Assembly (NCBI GenBank): GCA_023136305.1
Contig: JAGLSF010000090.1
Coordinates: 1-7,879 of the forward strand
Source of the DNA: Spirochaetota bacterium
GTDB taxonomy: Bacteria; Spirochaetota; B62-G9; DRHN01
Direction: 5' to 3'
DNA length: 7,879 bases
The first letter of the stretch is position 1. Every line of letters begins with the position of its first letter. This document shows positions 1 through 6,647 of this stretch, piece by piece. The notes under the pieces are model-generated. The model was given only the letters and a program-made list of their open reading frames with translations, made no database searches and was not told where the DNA came from. A program made the position numbers and the translations under genes.

Positions 1-91
1 GCCCTCTCTTCCGAACCCGAAAAGCCGTGAAAAAAAGCCTCCCTCAGCCTCTTTGTCTTTTCTTTCCTTCGCATGTATAGCAGACATAATC
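1..91. other. Noncoding sequence downstream of the J-domain gene
   Basis: This stretch follows the stop codon of the minus-strand J-domain gene and runs to the window edge. Read on the minus strand it contains a run of seven T (positions 36-30), which suggested a terminator, but the bases before it form a direct repeat (AGGCT twice) rather than an inverted repeat, so no stem can form. I see no gene, promoter or RNA that I can support. Confidence 0.5.
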
Positions 92-706
92 CTACCCTTG
101 AAACACCTTGACCCTGACCAGGAGTTCACTGGTCATGAAATATGCAAACATACCGCCCCGTTTCCGCTGGAGTGGCAGGGAGAACACTTCCCCATTCGAT
201 ATCTTTCTTGGAATAGTGACGGGCACGGACACAGCCTTCAATACATATCCCCTGTCCGAGCAGAGTCTGCAGGAGACGCGATTGCCTCTGCAGAGGGGAC
301 AGATGACGTGGGCTGGAACATCCACATGAATGACTGCACCATACTGGAGCTCACTTTCTGTCAGATTCACACAGACATCATACTCCCTGGTCCGGTACAG
401 ACCCCTCCTCCGCCTGCCGCCCTCTGTCCTGTAATGAGGTTTTTGTGCAATGTCCCTCAGGGACACGGCGTATAGGAGCCGGTCCTTGGGGAGCACAACA
501 GGTCCTCTTGCCTCACGGGTGTTGTCATAGAGCTCTCTCTTATTATCATCGGTGAGAGTCTTGTAAGCATTCAGTATTTTAATGAATGCAGAGCTGTTTT
601 TCGATATGTCCGGATGGTGTTCCTTTGCGAGCCTGTAGAATGCCCGTTTGATCGACTCCCGATCGGCATCCGGCTCTACCCTGAGCAGCTCATAGAGGCT
701 GTCCAT
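92..706 (-). CDS. Compact DnaJ-like J-domain protein with one CxxC/CxxC zinc site
   Basis: A 204-residue likely co-chaperone that would stimulate the ATPase of an Hsp70 (DnaK) in the cytoplasm. Residues 1-65 form a J domain (MDSLYELLRV to ELYDN) with the HPD motif at 31-33. There is no clear Gly/Phe-rich linker; a basic stretch (about 97-107) comes instead. A beta-rich segment with a DnaJ-like 'L-x-Y-G' block precedes two cysteine pairs, CPLC (136-139) and CRLC (146-149), equivalent to about half of the DnaJ zinc-finger region, then a short C-terminal-domain-like strand set with 'IP-x-x-I-x-x-G' (165-172). Full DnaJ has about 375 residues and four cysteine pairs, so this is a reduced relative, not DnaJ itself. 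The ATG at 706 was chosen over one at 781 because it begins the J domain directly and has GGGAG at 715-711; the longer frame would overlap guaA. It starts one base after the guaA stop (TAG-C-ATG), so translational coupling is likely. Stop is TAG. Confidence 0.85.
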   Translation of the reverse strand: MDSLYELLRVEPDADRESIKRAFYRLAKEHHPDISKNSSAFIKILNAYKTLTDDNKRELYDNTREARGPVVLPKDRLLYAVSLRDIAQKPHYRTEGGRRRRGLYRTREYDVCVNLTESELQYGAVIHVDVPAHVICPLCRGNRVSCRLCSDRGYVLKAVSVPVTIPRKISNGEVFSLPLQRKRGGMFAYFMTSELLVRVKVFQG

Positions 707-707
707 G

Positions 708-2255
708 CTACTCCCATTCGATAGTTGATGGAGGTTTTGACGATATATCGTATACAACACGGTTGATCCCGCGGACCTCACTGATAATTCGTGATGAGAT
801 CCTCTCTAGCACCGGGTAGGGGAAACGGTACCAGTCTGCGGTCATCCCGTCGATGGATGTTACCGCACGAAGCACGCAGACATGTTCGTATGTTCTCTCA
901 TCTCCCATGACCCCGACACTTTTAACGGGTAGGAGAACACCGAAGGCCTGCCAGATATCATTGTAAAGACCAGCATCCTTGATTTCATGCCTGATTATAG
1001 CATCAGCATTTTTTAGAATTTCGAGCCGCTCTTTTGTTATTTCGCCGAGAATTCGGACAGCGAGGCCCGGTCCGGGAAAGGGGTGTCTGCCCACAATCGT
1101 CTCCGGCAACCCAAGCAACCGTCCGAGTTCACGCACCTCGTCTTTGAAAAGCTCCCGCAGAGGTTCGATGAGTTTCAACTGCATAGTGTCGGGGAGCCCT
1201 CCCACGTTGTGATGGCTCTTGATCGTTGCCGATGGTCCCTTGAAAGATACTGACTCGATTACGTCGGGGTACAGCGTGCCCTGAGCGAGGAATTCGATGT
1301 TGCCCAGGTCCAGGGCTTTGTTTTCGAAAACAGCTATAAACTCCCTGCCGATTATCTTTCTCTTCTTCTCCGGATCGGTCACGCCTTTCAGGGCATCGAG
1401 AAATCTGACGCTGGCATCGACGGCAATGAGATCGAGCGCAAATCCGTTGCTGAAGGTGTCAACCACGTCCTGCCCCTCTTTTTTGCGGAGAAGCCCGTTG
1501 TCGATAAAAACAGCTTTTGTGTTCTTTCCGATGGCTCTGCCGAGCAGGGCTGCCACGACAGATGAGTCCACACCGCCGGAAAGTGCGCAGAGGACAGTGC
1601 CCTTACCCACCTGTTTCCGTATTGCTTCGATCTCACGGTCGATGAAGGAACCAACACTCCAGGTCTTTCTGAAGCCGCATATATTGACAAGGAAGTTATC
1701 CAGCAGCTCCATGCCGCGCTCAGTGTGGGCTACCTCTGGGTGAAACTGTACACCGTAAATTCTTCGCTCGGCGTTCTCCACGGCTGCAAAGGAACAGTTT
1801 TCCGTCCGTGCCGTAGTGCTGAAGCCGGGGGGGAGCCTATCGACCCTGTCGCCGTGGCTCATCCAGACTGTGCTCCGTTCACTCCTCTCGAAACCTGTGA
1901 AGAGAGATGTGCTTTCAGTAATTTCCAGAAAGGCCCTCCCAAACTCCCGTTCGTTCGAGGGGGAAACCTTGCCCCCGAGCAGGTGCGCGGTAAGCTGCAG
2001 GCCGTAGCATATACCGAGAATCGGAATACCAAGTTCGAAAATTTCTGTACTTATGTAAGGTGCATTATCCGTATAGACTGATTGGGGTCCTCCGGAAAGT
2101 ATAATCCCGCGTGGGTGATGGTTTCTGATCTCCTTCAGGCTGTGATTGTAGGCCAGGATTTCAGAGTAAACCCCCAGCTCACGTGTTTTTCGGGCAATAA
2201 GCTGTGTGTACTGCGAACCAAAGTCGAGGATGAGGACCTTCTCGAGATCAGCCAC
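708..2255 (-). CDS. guaA: GMP synthase (glutamine-hydrolysing)
   Basis: Cytoplasmic enzyme converting XMP, ATP and glutamine to GMP in purine synthesis. Counted from the GTG at 2255 (515 residues), the class I glutamine amidotransferase domain covers about 1-195: oxyanion-type GG at 55-56, nucleophile Cys83 in GICYG, and His172/Glu174 in GVQFHPEV. The ATP pyrophosphatase domain follows with its P-loop SGGVDSS (226-232). The C-terminal dimerisation domain carries FPGPGLAVR and the family's usual ending SSKPPSTIEWE. All catalytic residues are present. The frame extends to an ATG at 2327 (539 residues), but that adds 24 Cys-rich unrelated residues, has no ribosome site and overlaps the divergent start. 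The GTG has GGAG at 2268-2265, nine bases away, and puts the LILDFGSQYTQ block at the position it has in E. coli GuaA. It heads a two-gene unit with the J-domain gene. Stop is TAG. Confidence 0.97.
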   Translation of the reverse strand: MADLEKVLILDFGSQYTQLIARKTRELGVYSEILAYNHSLKEIRNHHPRGIILSGGPQSVYTDNAPYISTEIFELGIPILGICYGLQLTAHLLGGKVSPSNEREFGRAFLEITESTSLFTGFERSERSTVWMSHGDRVDRLPPGFSTTARTENCSFAAVENAERRIYGVQFHPEVAHTERGMELLDNFLVNICGFRKTWSVGSFIDREIEAIRKQVGKGTVLCALSGGVDSSVVAALLGRAIGKNTKAVFIDNGLLRKKEGQDVVDTFSNGFALDLIAVDASVRFLDALKGVTDPEKKRKIIGREFIAVFENKALDLGNIEFLAQGTLYPDVIESVSFKGPSATIKSHHNVGGLPDTMQLKLIEPLRELFKDEVRELGRLLGLPETIVGRHPFPGPGLAVRILGEITKERLEILKNADAIIRHEIKDAGLYNDIWQAFGVLLPVKSVGVMGDERTYEHVCVLRAVTSIDGMTADWYRFPYPVLERISSRIISEVRGINRVVYDISSKPPSTIEWE

Positions 2256-2278
2256 TTCCGGAGACTCCAAAGAATCGA

Positions 2279-2311
2279 TTGCACTGCACCCACAGGCAGC
2301 ATTAATATAGT
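2279..2311. promoter_or_regulatory. Divergent promoter region between guaA and the radical SAM gene
   Basis: An AT-rich core (ATTAATATAGTAA, from 2301) sits in the short gap between divergent genes. On the plus strand, TTGCAC (2279-2284) and TAATAT (2303-2308) are separated by 18 bases; TATAGT (2306-2311) is a better -10 match but has a poor -35 at normal spacing. On the minus strand TATATT (2309-2304) could be a -10 for guaA, with only a weak -35 near 2332-2327. The two -10 elements would overlap, so the two transcripts may compete. A plus-strand start near 2315 would leave almost no leader for an ATG at 2326, favouring the ATG at 2347. This rests on consensus matching only. Confidence 0.35.
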
Positions 2312-2346
2312 AACATACCCCTTCCATGAGTAAACAGAAAGTTGCG

Positions 2347-3267
2347 ATGGATCACACTGCATACTATCGAAGTTACTCGACATACCTCTCTGAGCTTTTC
2401 GGGGAAAAGGTGTACCGGGTATGTCTTGATGCTGGCCTAAGTTGCCCGAACCGTGACGGGAAACTGGGCATCGGGGGCTGTGTGTTTTGCTCTGATACAG
2501 GATCATGGGGCGGAAGCGGGCAAAGGGAGCCCCTTGAAGACCAGGTTCGACGGGAAAAGGAGCGGGTGAGAAAACGGTACGGGGTGAACAGATTCATAGC
2601 CTATTTCCAGGCCTTTTCCAACACCTATGCACCTGCAGATGTGCTCAAAGGCATCTATGACTCAGTTTTACTCCATGATGACGATATAGTCGGCCTTGCT
2701 GTTGGTACGAGGCCCGACTGCATCGACCCTTCCAAACTCGGGCTCATTGCATCCTATCAGCATGAAAAGGCGGTGTGGATTGAGTATGGTCTACAGTCGG
2801 CCCATGATCGCACTCTTGAACTCATCGGTCGTGGACATGACGTGCAGGCCTTTACCGATGCAGTGCTGCAGTCAAGAGAGCACGGCATCGGGGTCTTTGC
2901 ACATGTTATCATTGGGCTTCCCGGTGAGGGGCGACGTGAGAACATAGAAACAGCGGAGTATCTTGCAGGTCTCCCCATAGAGGGGGTAAAGATACACAAC
3001 CTCAACATCATCAGGGGAACTATGCTTGCGAGTTGGCTTGCTGAGGGAAGGGTGCACCCCCTTGCGCTCGATGAATACGCCGAGCGTGTGGTGGACTTTC
3101 TCGAGAGGACAAAGCCGGAGGTCGCCATTGCCAGGCTCAACGCCGATACAGCACCTGATCATCTCATCGAGCCGAAATGGAGCCTCGACAAAAACGCTGT
3201 ACGTACCCGTATCAGAGATGTGTTTGCCCGCCGTAATAGTTATCAAGGCCGACTGTATAGGAGCTGA
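2347..3267 (+). CDS. Radical SAM protein of the YhcC/TIGR01212 family
   Basis: A predicted [4Fe-4S] S-adenosylmethionine radical enzyme of unknown substrate; E. coli YhcC is the relative I recognise. From the ATG at 2347 it has 306 residues. The cluster motif is the elongated type of this family, CPNRDGKLGIGGCVFC: Cys33-x11-Cys45-x2-Cys48, not the usual Cx3Cx2C. Further family-style blocks are YFQAFSNTYAP (86-96), VGTRPDC (119-125), a WIEYGLQSAHDRTL block (from 144), HVIIGLPGE (186-194) and GVKIHNLNI (213-221), consistent with a complete Elp3-like radical SAM barrel. An in-frame ATG at 2326 adds seven residues, but neither start has a good ribosome site. I prefer 2347 because it leaves a sensible leader after the predicted promoter and about the same distance to the cluster motif as in YhcC. 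It is the first gene of a four-gene plus-strand run. Stop is TGA. Confidence 0.9.
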   Translation: MDHTAYYRSYSTYLSELFGEKVYRVCLDAGLSCPNRDGKLGIGGCVFCSDTGSWGGSGQREPLEDQVRREKERVRKRYGVNRFIAYFQAFSNTYAPADVLKGIYDSVLLHDDDIVGLAVGTRPDCIDPSKLGLIASYQHEKAVWIEYGLQSAHDRTLELIGRGHDVQAFTDAVLQSREHGIGVFAHVIIGLPGEGRRENIETAEYLAGLPIEGVKIHNLNIIRGTMLASWLAEGRVHPLALDEYAERVVDFLERTKPEVAIARLNADTAPDHLIEPKWSLDKNAVRTRIRDVFARRNSYQGRLYRS

Positions 3268-3303
3268 TGGCATGCTGCAGCAGCCGACAGGGTGGAGGCT
3301 ATC

Positions 3304-4101
3304 GTGAAGATTCATTGTCTCTACAGGGACTTCTTCCTGTTTCTCAGGATGGTAAACCTGGAGAGCGACAGCTGGGCTACCTTTAAACGCTACTATTTCG
3401 AAAAGCACAGGGATTTTCTATCCCATGTATGGTACGAGTATCAGAAGTACTCACCCGGCAACATCAGGGAACGAGTGGCCATGCTCAAGAAGGAGGACTA
3501 TGCACAGATCGAGAATGAACTCAAGCTCTTCGACATCGAAGAGCACACGAGAGAAGTTGTACAGCACTGCAAAAACCTGTTACACGACCCTGATTCCTGC
3601 AACGTCTATCTGTATATCGGATTCTTCAGCCCCGATGGTTTCGTGACTCGGTATCACGGCAGCTATGTTGTCTGCATCGGCCTGGAGCGGTTCCGTAATT
3701 TCAGGGATTTCGACATACTGCTCTCCCACGAGTACTGCCACTATATACTCAACAAGCGTGGAGGAGAGAGCACAGAATCACTTGCCAGGAGGATCGTCCG
3801 CGAGGGCATAGCAGTCTATTTTTCAAAAATGGCATATCCCGGGAGGGCTGAGGAACGCTATCTCTTTCTGAAAGGCGAGCGTGTGCATTGGCTTGGAGAA
3901 AAGTACGAATCCATACTGGAAAAAATCAGGAAGGGTGAGCTGAAGTCGGTTGATCTCTTCGGACCGCAGTCAGAGGATCTTCCCCCCCGTACCGGATACT
4001 ATGTGGGCTACAGGCTGGTGGATGATTTTGTGAGGAGGACCGGTGTCAGTGACATCCAATTTCTCATAAAAGATGAAAATCAGATTCTCATGGACTTTTG
4101 A
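3304..4101 (+). CDS. Putative zinc metalloprotease, DUF2268-like, HEYCH motif
   Basis: A 265-residue protein resembling the DUF2268 'predicted Zn-dependent protease' group (the YjaZ type). The visible signature is the zincin motif HEYCH in LLSHEYCHYI (His142, Glu143, His146), followed 20 residues later by REGIAVYF, whose Glu167 fits as third zinc ligand of a gluzincin. A GYYVGYRLV block (231-239) matches the C-terminal 'GY-x-x-GY' pattern I associate with that family. There is no clear signal peptide or membrane anchor, so it is probably cytoplasmic. The start is the GTG at 3304, because GGAGG at 3294-3298 lies five bases upstream; a GTG at 3292 in the same frame overlaps that site. It begins 36 bases after the radical SAM stop, so shared transcription is likely. 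Family assignment is from motif recall; the substrate is unknown. Stop is TGA. Confidence 0.8.
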   Translation: MKIHCLYRDFFLFLRMVNLESDSWATFKRYYFEKHRDFLSHVWYEYQKYSPGNIRERVAMLKKEDYAQIENELKLFDIEEHTREVVQHCKNLLHDPDSCNVYLYIGFFSPDGFVTRYHGSYVVCIGLERFRNFRDFDILLSHEYCHYILNKRGGESTESLARRIVREGIAVYFSKMAYPGRAEERYLFLKGERVHWLGEKYESILEKIRKGELKSVDLFGPQSEDLPPRTGYYVGYRLVDDFVRRTGVSDIQFLIKDENQILMDF

Positions 4102-4126
4102 GTACAGGGCATTTATGTTTTTTAAT
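4098..4126 (+). promoter_or_regulatory. Predicted sigma70-type promoter for the thioredoxin-HAD pair
   Basis: TTGAGT (4098-4103; four of six consensus bases) and TTTAAT (4121-4126; five of six) are separated by exactly 17 bases in an AT-rich gap. Transcription would begin near 4133, leaving about 20 bases before the thioredoxin ATG, including its ribosome site GGAG at 4141-4144. The -35 overlaps the stop of the preceding protease gene. If real, the thioredoxin and HAD genes can be expressed separately from the two genes before them. Confidence 0.45.
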
Positions 4127-4152
4127 AGATTGAATAGACTGGAGCAGATGAA

Positions 4153-4755
4153 ATGAACCGAACAATAAAAATACTGATGCCCATAAGTATATTGATTTTC
4201 CTTATTACCGTTTCCGGCACAGGCGTGGGATGGAAGTCTGGCAATGGAGAGGTACAGGCATTGAACAGGGCGGAGGCTGTTGAACTGTCTGAAGCGGCCG
4301 AATACCTTGAAGCTCTGTCCATACTGCCGCCGAATAAAGAGGCCCAGGCACTCGATTTTACTGTGAAGTCGCTCGTCGGAGATTCTGAGAACCTGAGTGA
4401 TTATCGCGGTAAGGTCATATTCCTGAATTTCTGGGCCACCTGGTGTGGCCCCTGCAGGGCCGAGGTGGGTGAGATCGACGCCCTCCACGAGACCCTGAAG
4501 GACGAGGATTTCATGATCATGGCACTGAGCATTCAGGAACAGAAGAAAAAGGTGTCCAAGTTCATAAAGTCCAACGATGTCGATTTTCCCGTGTATCTCG
4601 ATTCAGATGGTGCGGTTGCCGCCATGTATGGTGTAAACGGCATCCCGACCACCTACATCATCGCACCCGATGGAACGATCGTAGGCAGAGCGGTTGGGCC
4701 CCGACAGTGGGGTGGCACGGAGTCGGTCAAGCTTATGAGAAGCCTCATGAACTGA
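4153..4755 (+). CDS. TlpA/ResA-like thiol-disulfide protein
   Basis: A 200-residue thioredoxin-fold protein expected on the outer face of the cytoplasmic membrane or in the periplasm, where such proteins reduce or oxidise cysteines, for example in cytochrome c maturation. Residues 1-7 are polar and basic and 8-26 hydrophobic, giving a signal peptide or anchor without a lipobox cysteine. A linker (about 30-65) leads to an AhpC/TSA-Redoxin-type thioredoxin domain with the active site WCGPC (97-101, Cys98 and Cys101) in NFWATWCGPCR, and the cis-proline loop GIPTTYII (163-170, Pro165) followed by the typical APDGTIVGR. Length is normal for the family. The ATG has GGAG eight bases upstream. No cytochrome, Ccm or Dsb genes adjoin it here, so its partner cannot be named. 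The HAD gene follows after 18 bases. Stop is TGA. Confidence 0.92.
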   Translation: MNRTIKILMPISILIFLITVSGTGVGWKSGNGEVQALNRAEAVELSEAAEYLEALSILPPNKEAQALDFTVKSLVGDSENLSDYRGKVIFLNFWATWCGPCRAEVGEIDALHETLKDEDFMIMALSIQEQKKKVSKFIKSNDVDFPVYLDSDGAVAAMYGVNGIPTTYIIAPDGTIVGRAVGPRQWGGTESVKLMRSLMN

Positions 4756-4773
4756 GGTGGGGTTTGTGACTGC

Positions 4774-5370
4774 GTGCAGAGCATCGAATGGGTGTTTTTA
4801 GATCTTGGGGGCGTGCTCTACAGCCTTGATTATGACGGCGTGCTGGGCAGGTTCTGCAGACGGTGCAGTAAAACTCCCGCTGAACTGGAGGAAGTGCTCC
4901 ACGATGAGGAGCTCTTCCGCGGCTACGAATCGGGGTTGATCTCCTCCGAAGAGTTTTTTCAAAGGGTCGTGCAATGTCTGAATTGTGACATCACCTTCGA
5001 TGAGTTTACCGCTATCTGGAACTCACTTCTCGTCCCCCGAAAGCCCATGTTTCGGCTTGCTTATCGTCTGAAGCGGCAGGTCGGTCTGCTCATACTGTCC
5101 AATACCAATGAGATAAACGCTGCTGTCATCGATCCGGCTATCAGAGGATTATCAGACGTAGTTGTGTACTCCCACCTGGTTGGATGTCTGAAGCCCGAAC
5201 GACAGATATACGAGAAAGCGCTGGAGCTCTCCGGGACCCTACCTGAAAGAGCCCTTTTTGTCGATGATCGTGTCGAAAACATCGACGGTGCGCGCGCCCT
5301 CGGCATCAATACCCACCATTTTCAGGATAAAAAGACCCTGCTCAGGGCTTTCAGGGGGTATGGTCTGTAG
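4774..5370 (+). CDS. HAD-superfamily hydrolase, YihX-like
   Basis: A 198-residue haloacid-dehalogenase-fold protein, probably a small-molecule phosphatase in the cytoplasm. Motif I is FLDLGGVLY with nucleophile Asp10; the usual second Asp (DxD) is Gly12, as in the YihX group (DLGNV). An alpha-helical cap runs from about 15 to 90. Motif II is LSNTN (Ser109), motif III Lys140 in GCLKPERQIYEKAL, and motif IV FVDDRVENIDGA (Asp164, Asp165). Layout and length resemble E. coli YihX, a sugar-phosphate phosphatase, but the substrate here cannot be read from sequence. The only plausible start is GTG 4774; AGGTGGGG (4755-4762) is a possible ribosome site at rather long spacing. It starts 18 bases after the thioredoxin stop and ends inside the convergent MFS gene, a 20-bp tail-to-tail overlap. 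Stop is TAG. Confidence 0.9.
   Translation: MQSIEWVFLDLGGVLYSLDYDGVLGRFCRRCSKTPAELEEVLHDEELFRGYESGLISSEEFFQRVVQCLNCDITFDEFTAIWNSLLVPRKPMFRLAYRLKRQVGLLILSNTNEINAAVIDPAIRGLSDVVVYSHLVGCLKPERQIYEKALELSGTLPERALFVDDRVENIDGARALGINTHHFQDKKTLLRAFRGYGL
5329..5350 (-). terminator. Possible rho-independent terminator of the dapA-MFS strand
   Basis: Read on the minus strand directly after the MFS stop codon, AAGCCCT (5350-5344) pairs with AGGG (5339-5336) and, after one bulged T (5335), CTT (5334-5332), around a GAGC loop. A run of five T (5333-5329) follows. The hairpin lies wholly inside the 3' coding end of the HAD gene. The stem is short and bulged, so strength is uncertain. On the plus strand only three T follow, so it is less likely to end the HAD transcript. 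Confidence 0.4.
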
Positions 5371-6598
5371 ATGTCTGCAGTTTGCCGGTGAGGGCAATGA
5401 TGACCCCATTGTTCACCATGAGCAGAAGTGTGGCCAGGAAGAAGAGCAGAAAAGGCGCCTCCGGGGAGAAACGGGTTTGAAAGAAACCGATGGGATAGAT
5501 GACCGATGAGGAGATACCGAAGGTGATTATGAATTTGACGCCGTAGCTGGTGCTCCGCCAGCGAACGGGCGTAAACTGCGCGATGAGCGAGTTCTCTACG
5601 GGCTGCATGCCGATGAGAAGCAGTATGAAGACAAGAGATACGGCGAACAATGGTACGTCCCTGAAGAAGCAGAGCATGGGAAGAAAGGGAAGCATTGCCA
5701 GGAATATGAAGAAGTAGGCGTAACGGAGATCGACGCTGTCGGCAACCTTTCCGCCGATGAGCTGGCCTATGACACCGATCATGTATACAAAGGAGATCAG
5801 TATTGTTGCCGCGAGGGTTTTTGTTCCCTCCAGCTTCATGAAGTCGAAGCTGCTCACAAAATTGTAGAGAAAATGAACGTTCCGCTCGAAATGCCGCGGG
5901 AGCAGGAGCGTCTGCCCGCGGTACACAAAACCTGCCAGGCACATGGATATGCAGAGTACTGCGAAGGCCCTCACGTTTGAAGTGTCCGTTCCCTCTTTTC
6001 CGTTGTCTGCTCCGGATTTCACAAGTGTATAGTCGAGCCCTGTACTGTAAAGCAGAAGGCCGAGAAATAACGGAGGAATACCAAGTACAAGGTAGGTGTA
6101 GCGCCACCCGAGGAGATAGCTTATGATGCCCGCAACAAAGGGTGCAGATGCAATACCTATACTCCCGAATACACCATTTATGCCAAGCGCAGCCCCCCGC
6201 CTGCGTACTGCCTTTGAAATCAGACCAATTCCCAGCGGATGATACATACTCAGGAACATACCCATGAACATGAGGGAGATCTGAAACTGCAGTGTTGACT
6301 TTGAGAAGAATGTGAGTATGCTCATCAGGCCGACACCGGTGAAAAAGAGGGTAAAGGTGATTCTCGGATGGACACGGTCCGCCAGGAGACCGGAAGGCAG
6401 CGCACCGATGCCTTAGAAGAGATACATAAAGAAACTGAGTCTGAGCACTTCATGCGCTTCGAGCCCGAACTCGGCCATGAGGGGAGTGGTAATGGAGGGG
6501 AAGATAAGCACCAGCGCATGGGTGAAAAAGTGGCCGGCATTGGTGAAGCTCAGTAGCTTTCGCTCGGTTTTCGAGAATCTGTCCACGTTTTCACTCAT
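5351..6598 (-). pseudogene. MFS transporter interrupted by one in-frame TAA
   Basis: Read through, this frame encodes about 415 residues with the hydrophobicity pattern of a 12-helix major facilitator permease in the inner membrane, the normal family length. The N-terminal part (61 codons, from MSENVDRF) ends at TAA 6415-6413. The same frame resumes at once with GIGALPSGLLADR, the helix 2-3 loop (MFS motif A-like, Gly-x-x-x-Asp-Arg), and stays open to the TGA at 5353-5351. Other permease-like blocks are YHPLGIGLISKAVRRRG and GINGVFGSIGIASAP, resembling the fosmidomycin-resistance (Fsr)-like side of the superfamily, and QPVENSLIAQFTP in the C-terminal half. No frameshift or other lesion is visible. 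An ATG at 6325 is a poor restart, lying past motif A without a ribosome site. The cargo is unknown. dapA lies 49 bases upstream on the same strand. It may be a recent pseudogene or a sequence error. Confidence 0.8.
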
Positions 6599-6647
6599 AT
6601 TGTGTCACTGAGGTATGGCCGGGATGTACCGTGTGATGTATCATGCA

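Noticed and set aside
30..60. T-run on the minus strand after a GC-rich stretch, as a terminator for the J-domain gene
   Set aside because: The GC-rich bases are a direct repeat (AGGCT...AGGCT), not an inverted repeat, so no stem forms.
53..475. 140-residue plus-strand frame opposite the J-domain gene
   Set aside because: It shows no recognisable motif and lies antisense to a gene with a clear J domain and zinc cysteines.
5322..6107. 261-residue open frame on the minus strand inside the MFS gene
   Set aside because: It is an alternate-frame shadow, rich in His, Arg and Cys without domain-like sequence. The MFS frame shows clear transmembrane helices and motifs.
6368..6556. Plus-strand small open frame across the interrupted part of the MFS gene
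   Set aside because: It is a polar, low-complexity shadow of the permease frame without a family signature; the minus-strand frame on both sides of the TAA matches an MFS N-terminus.
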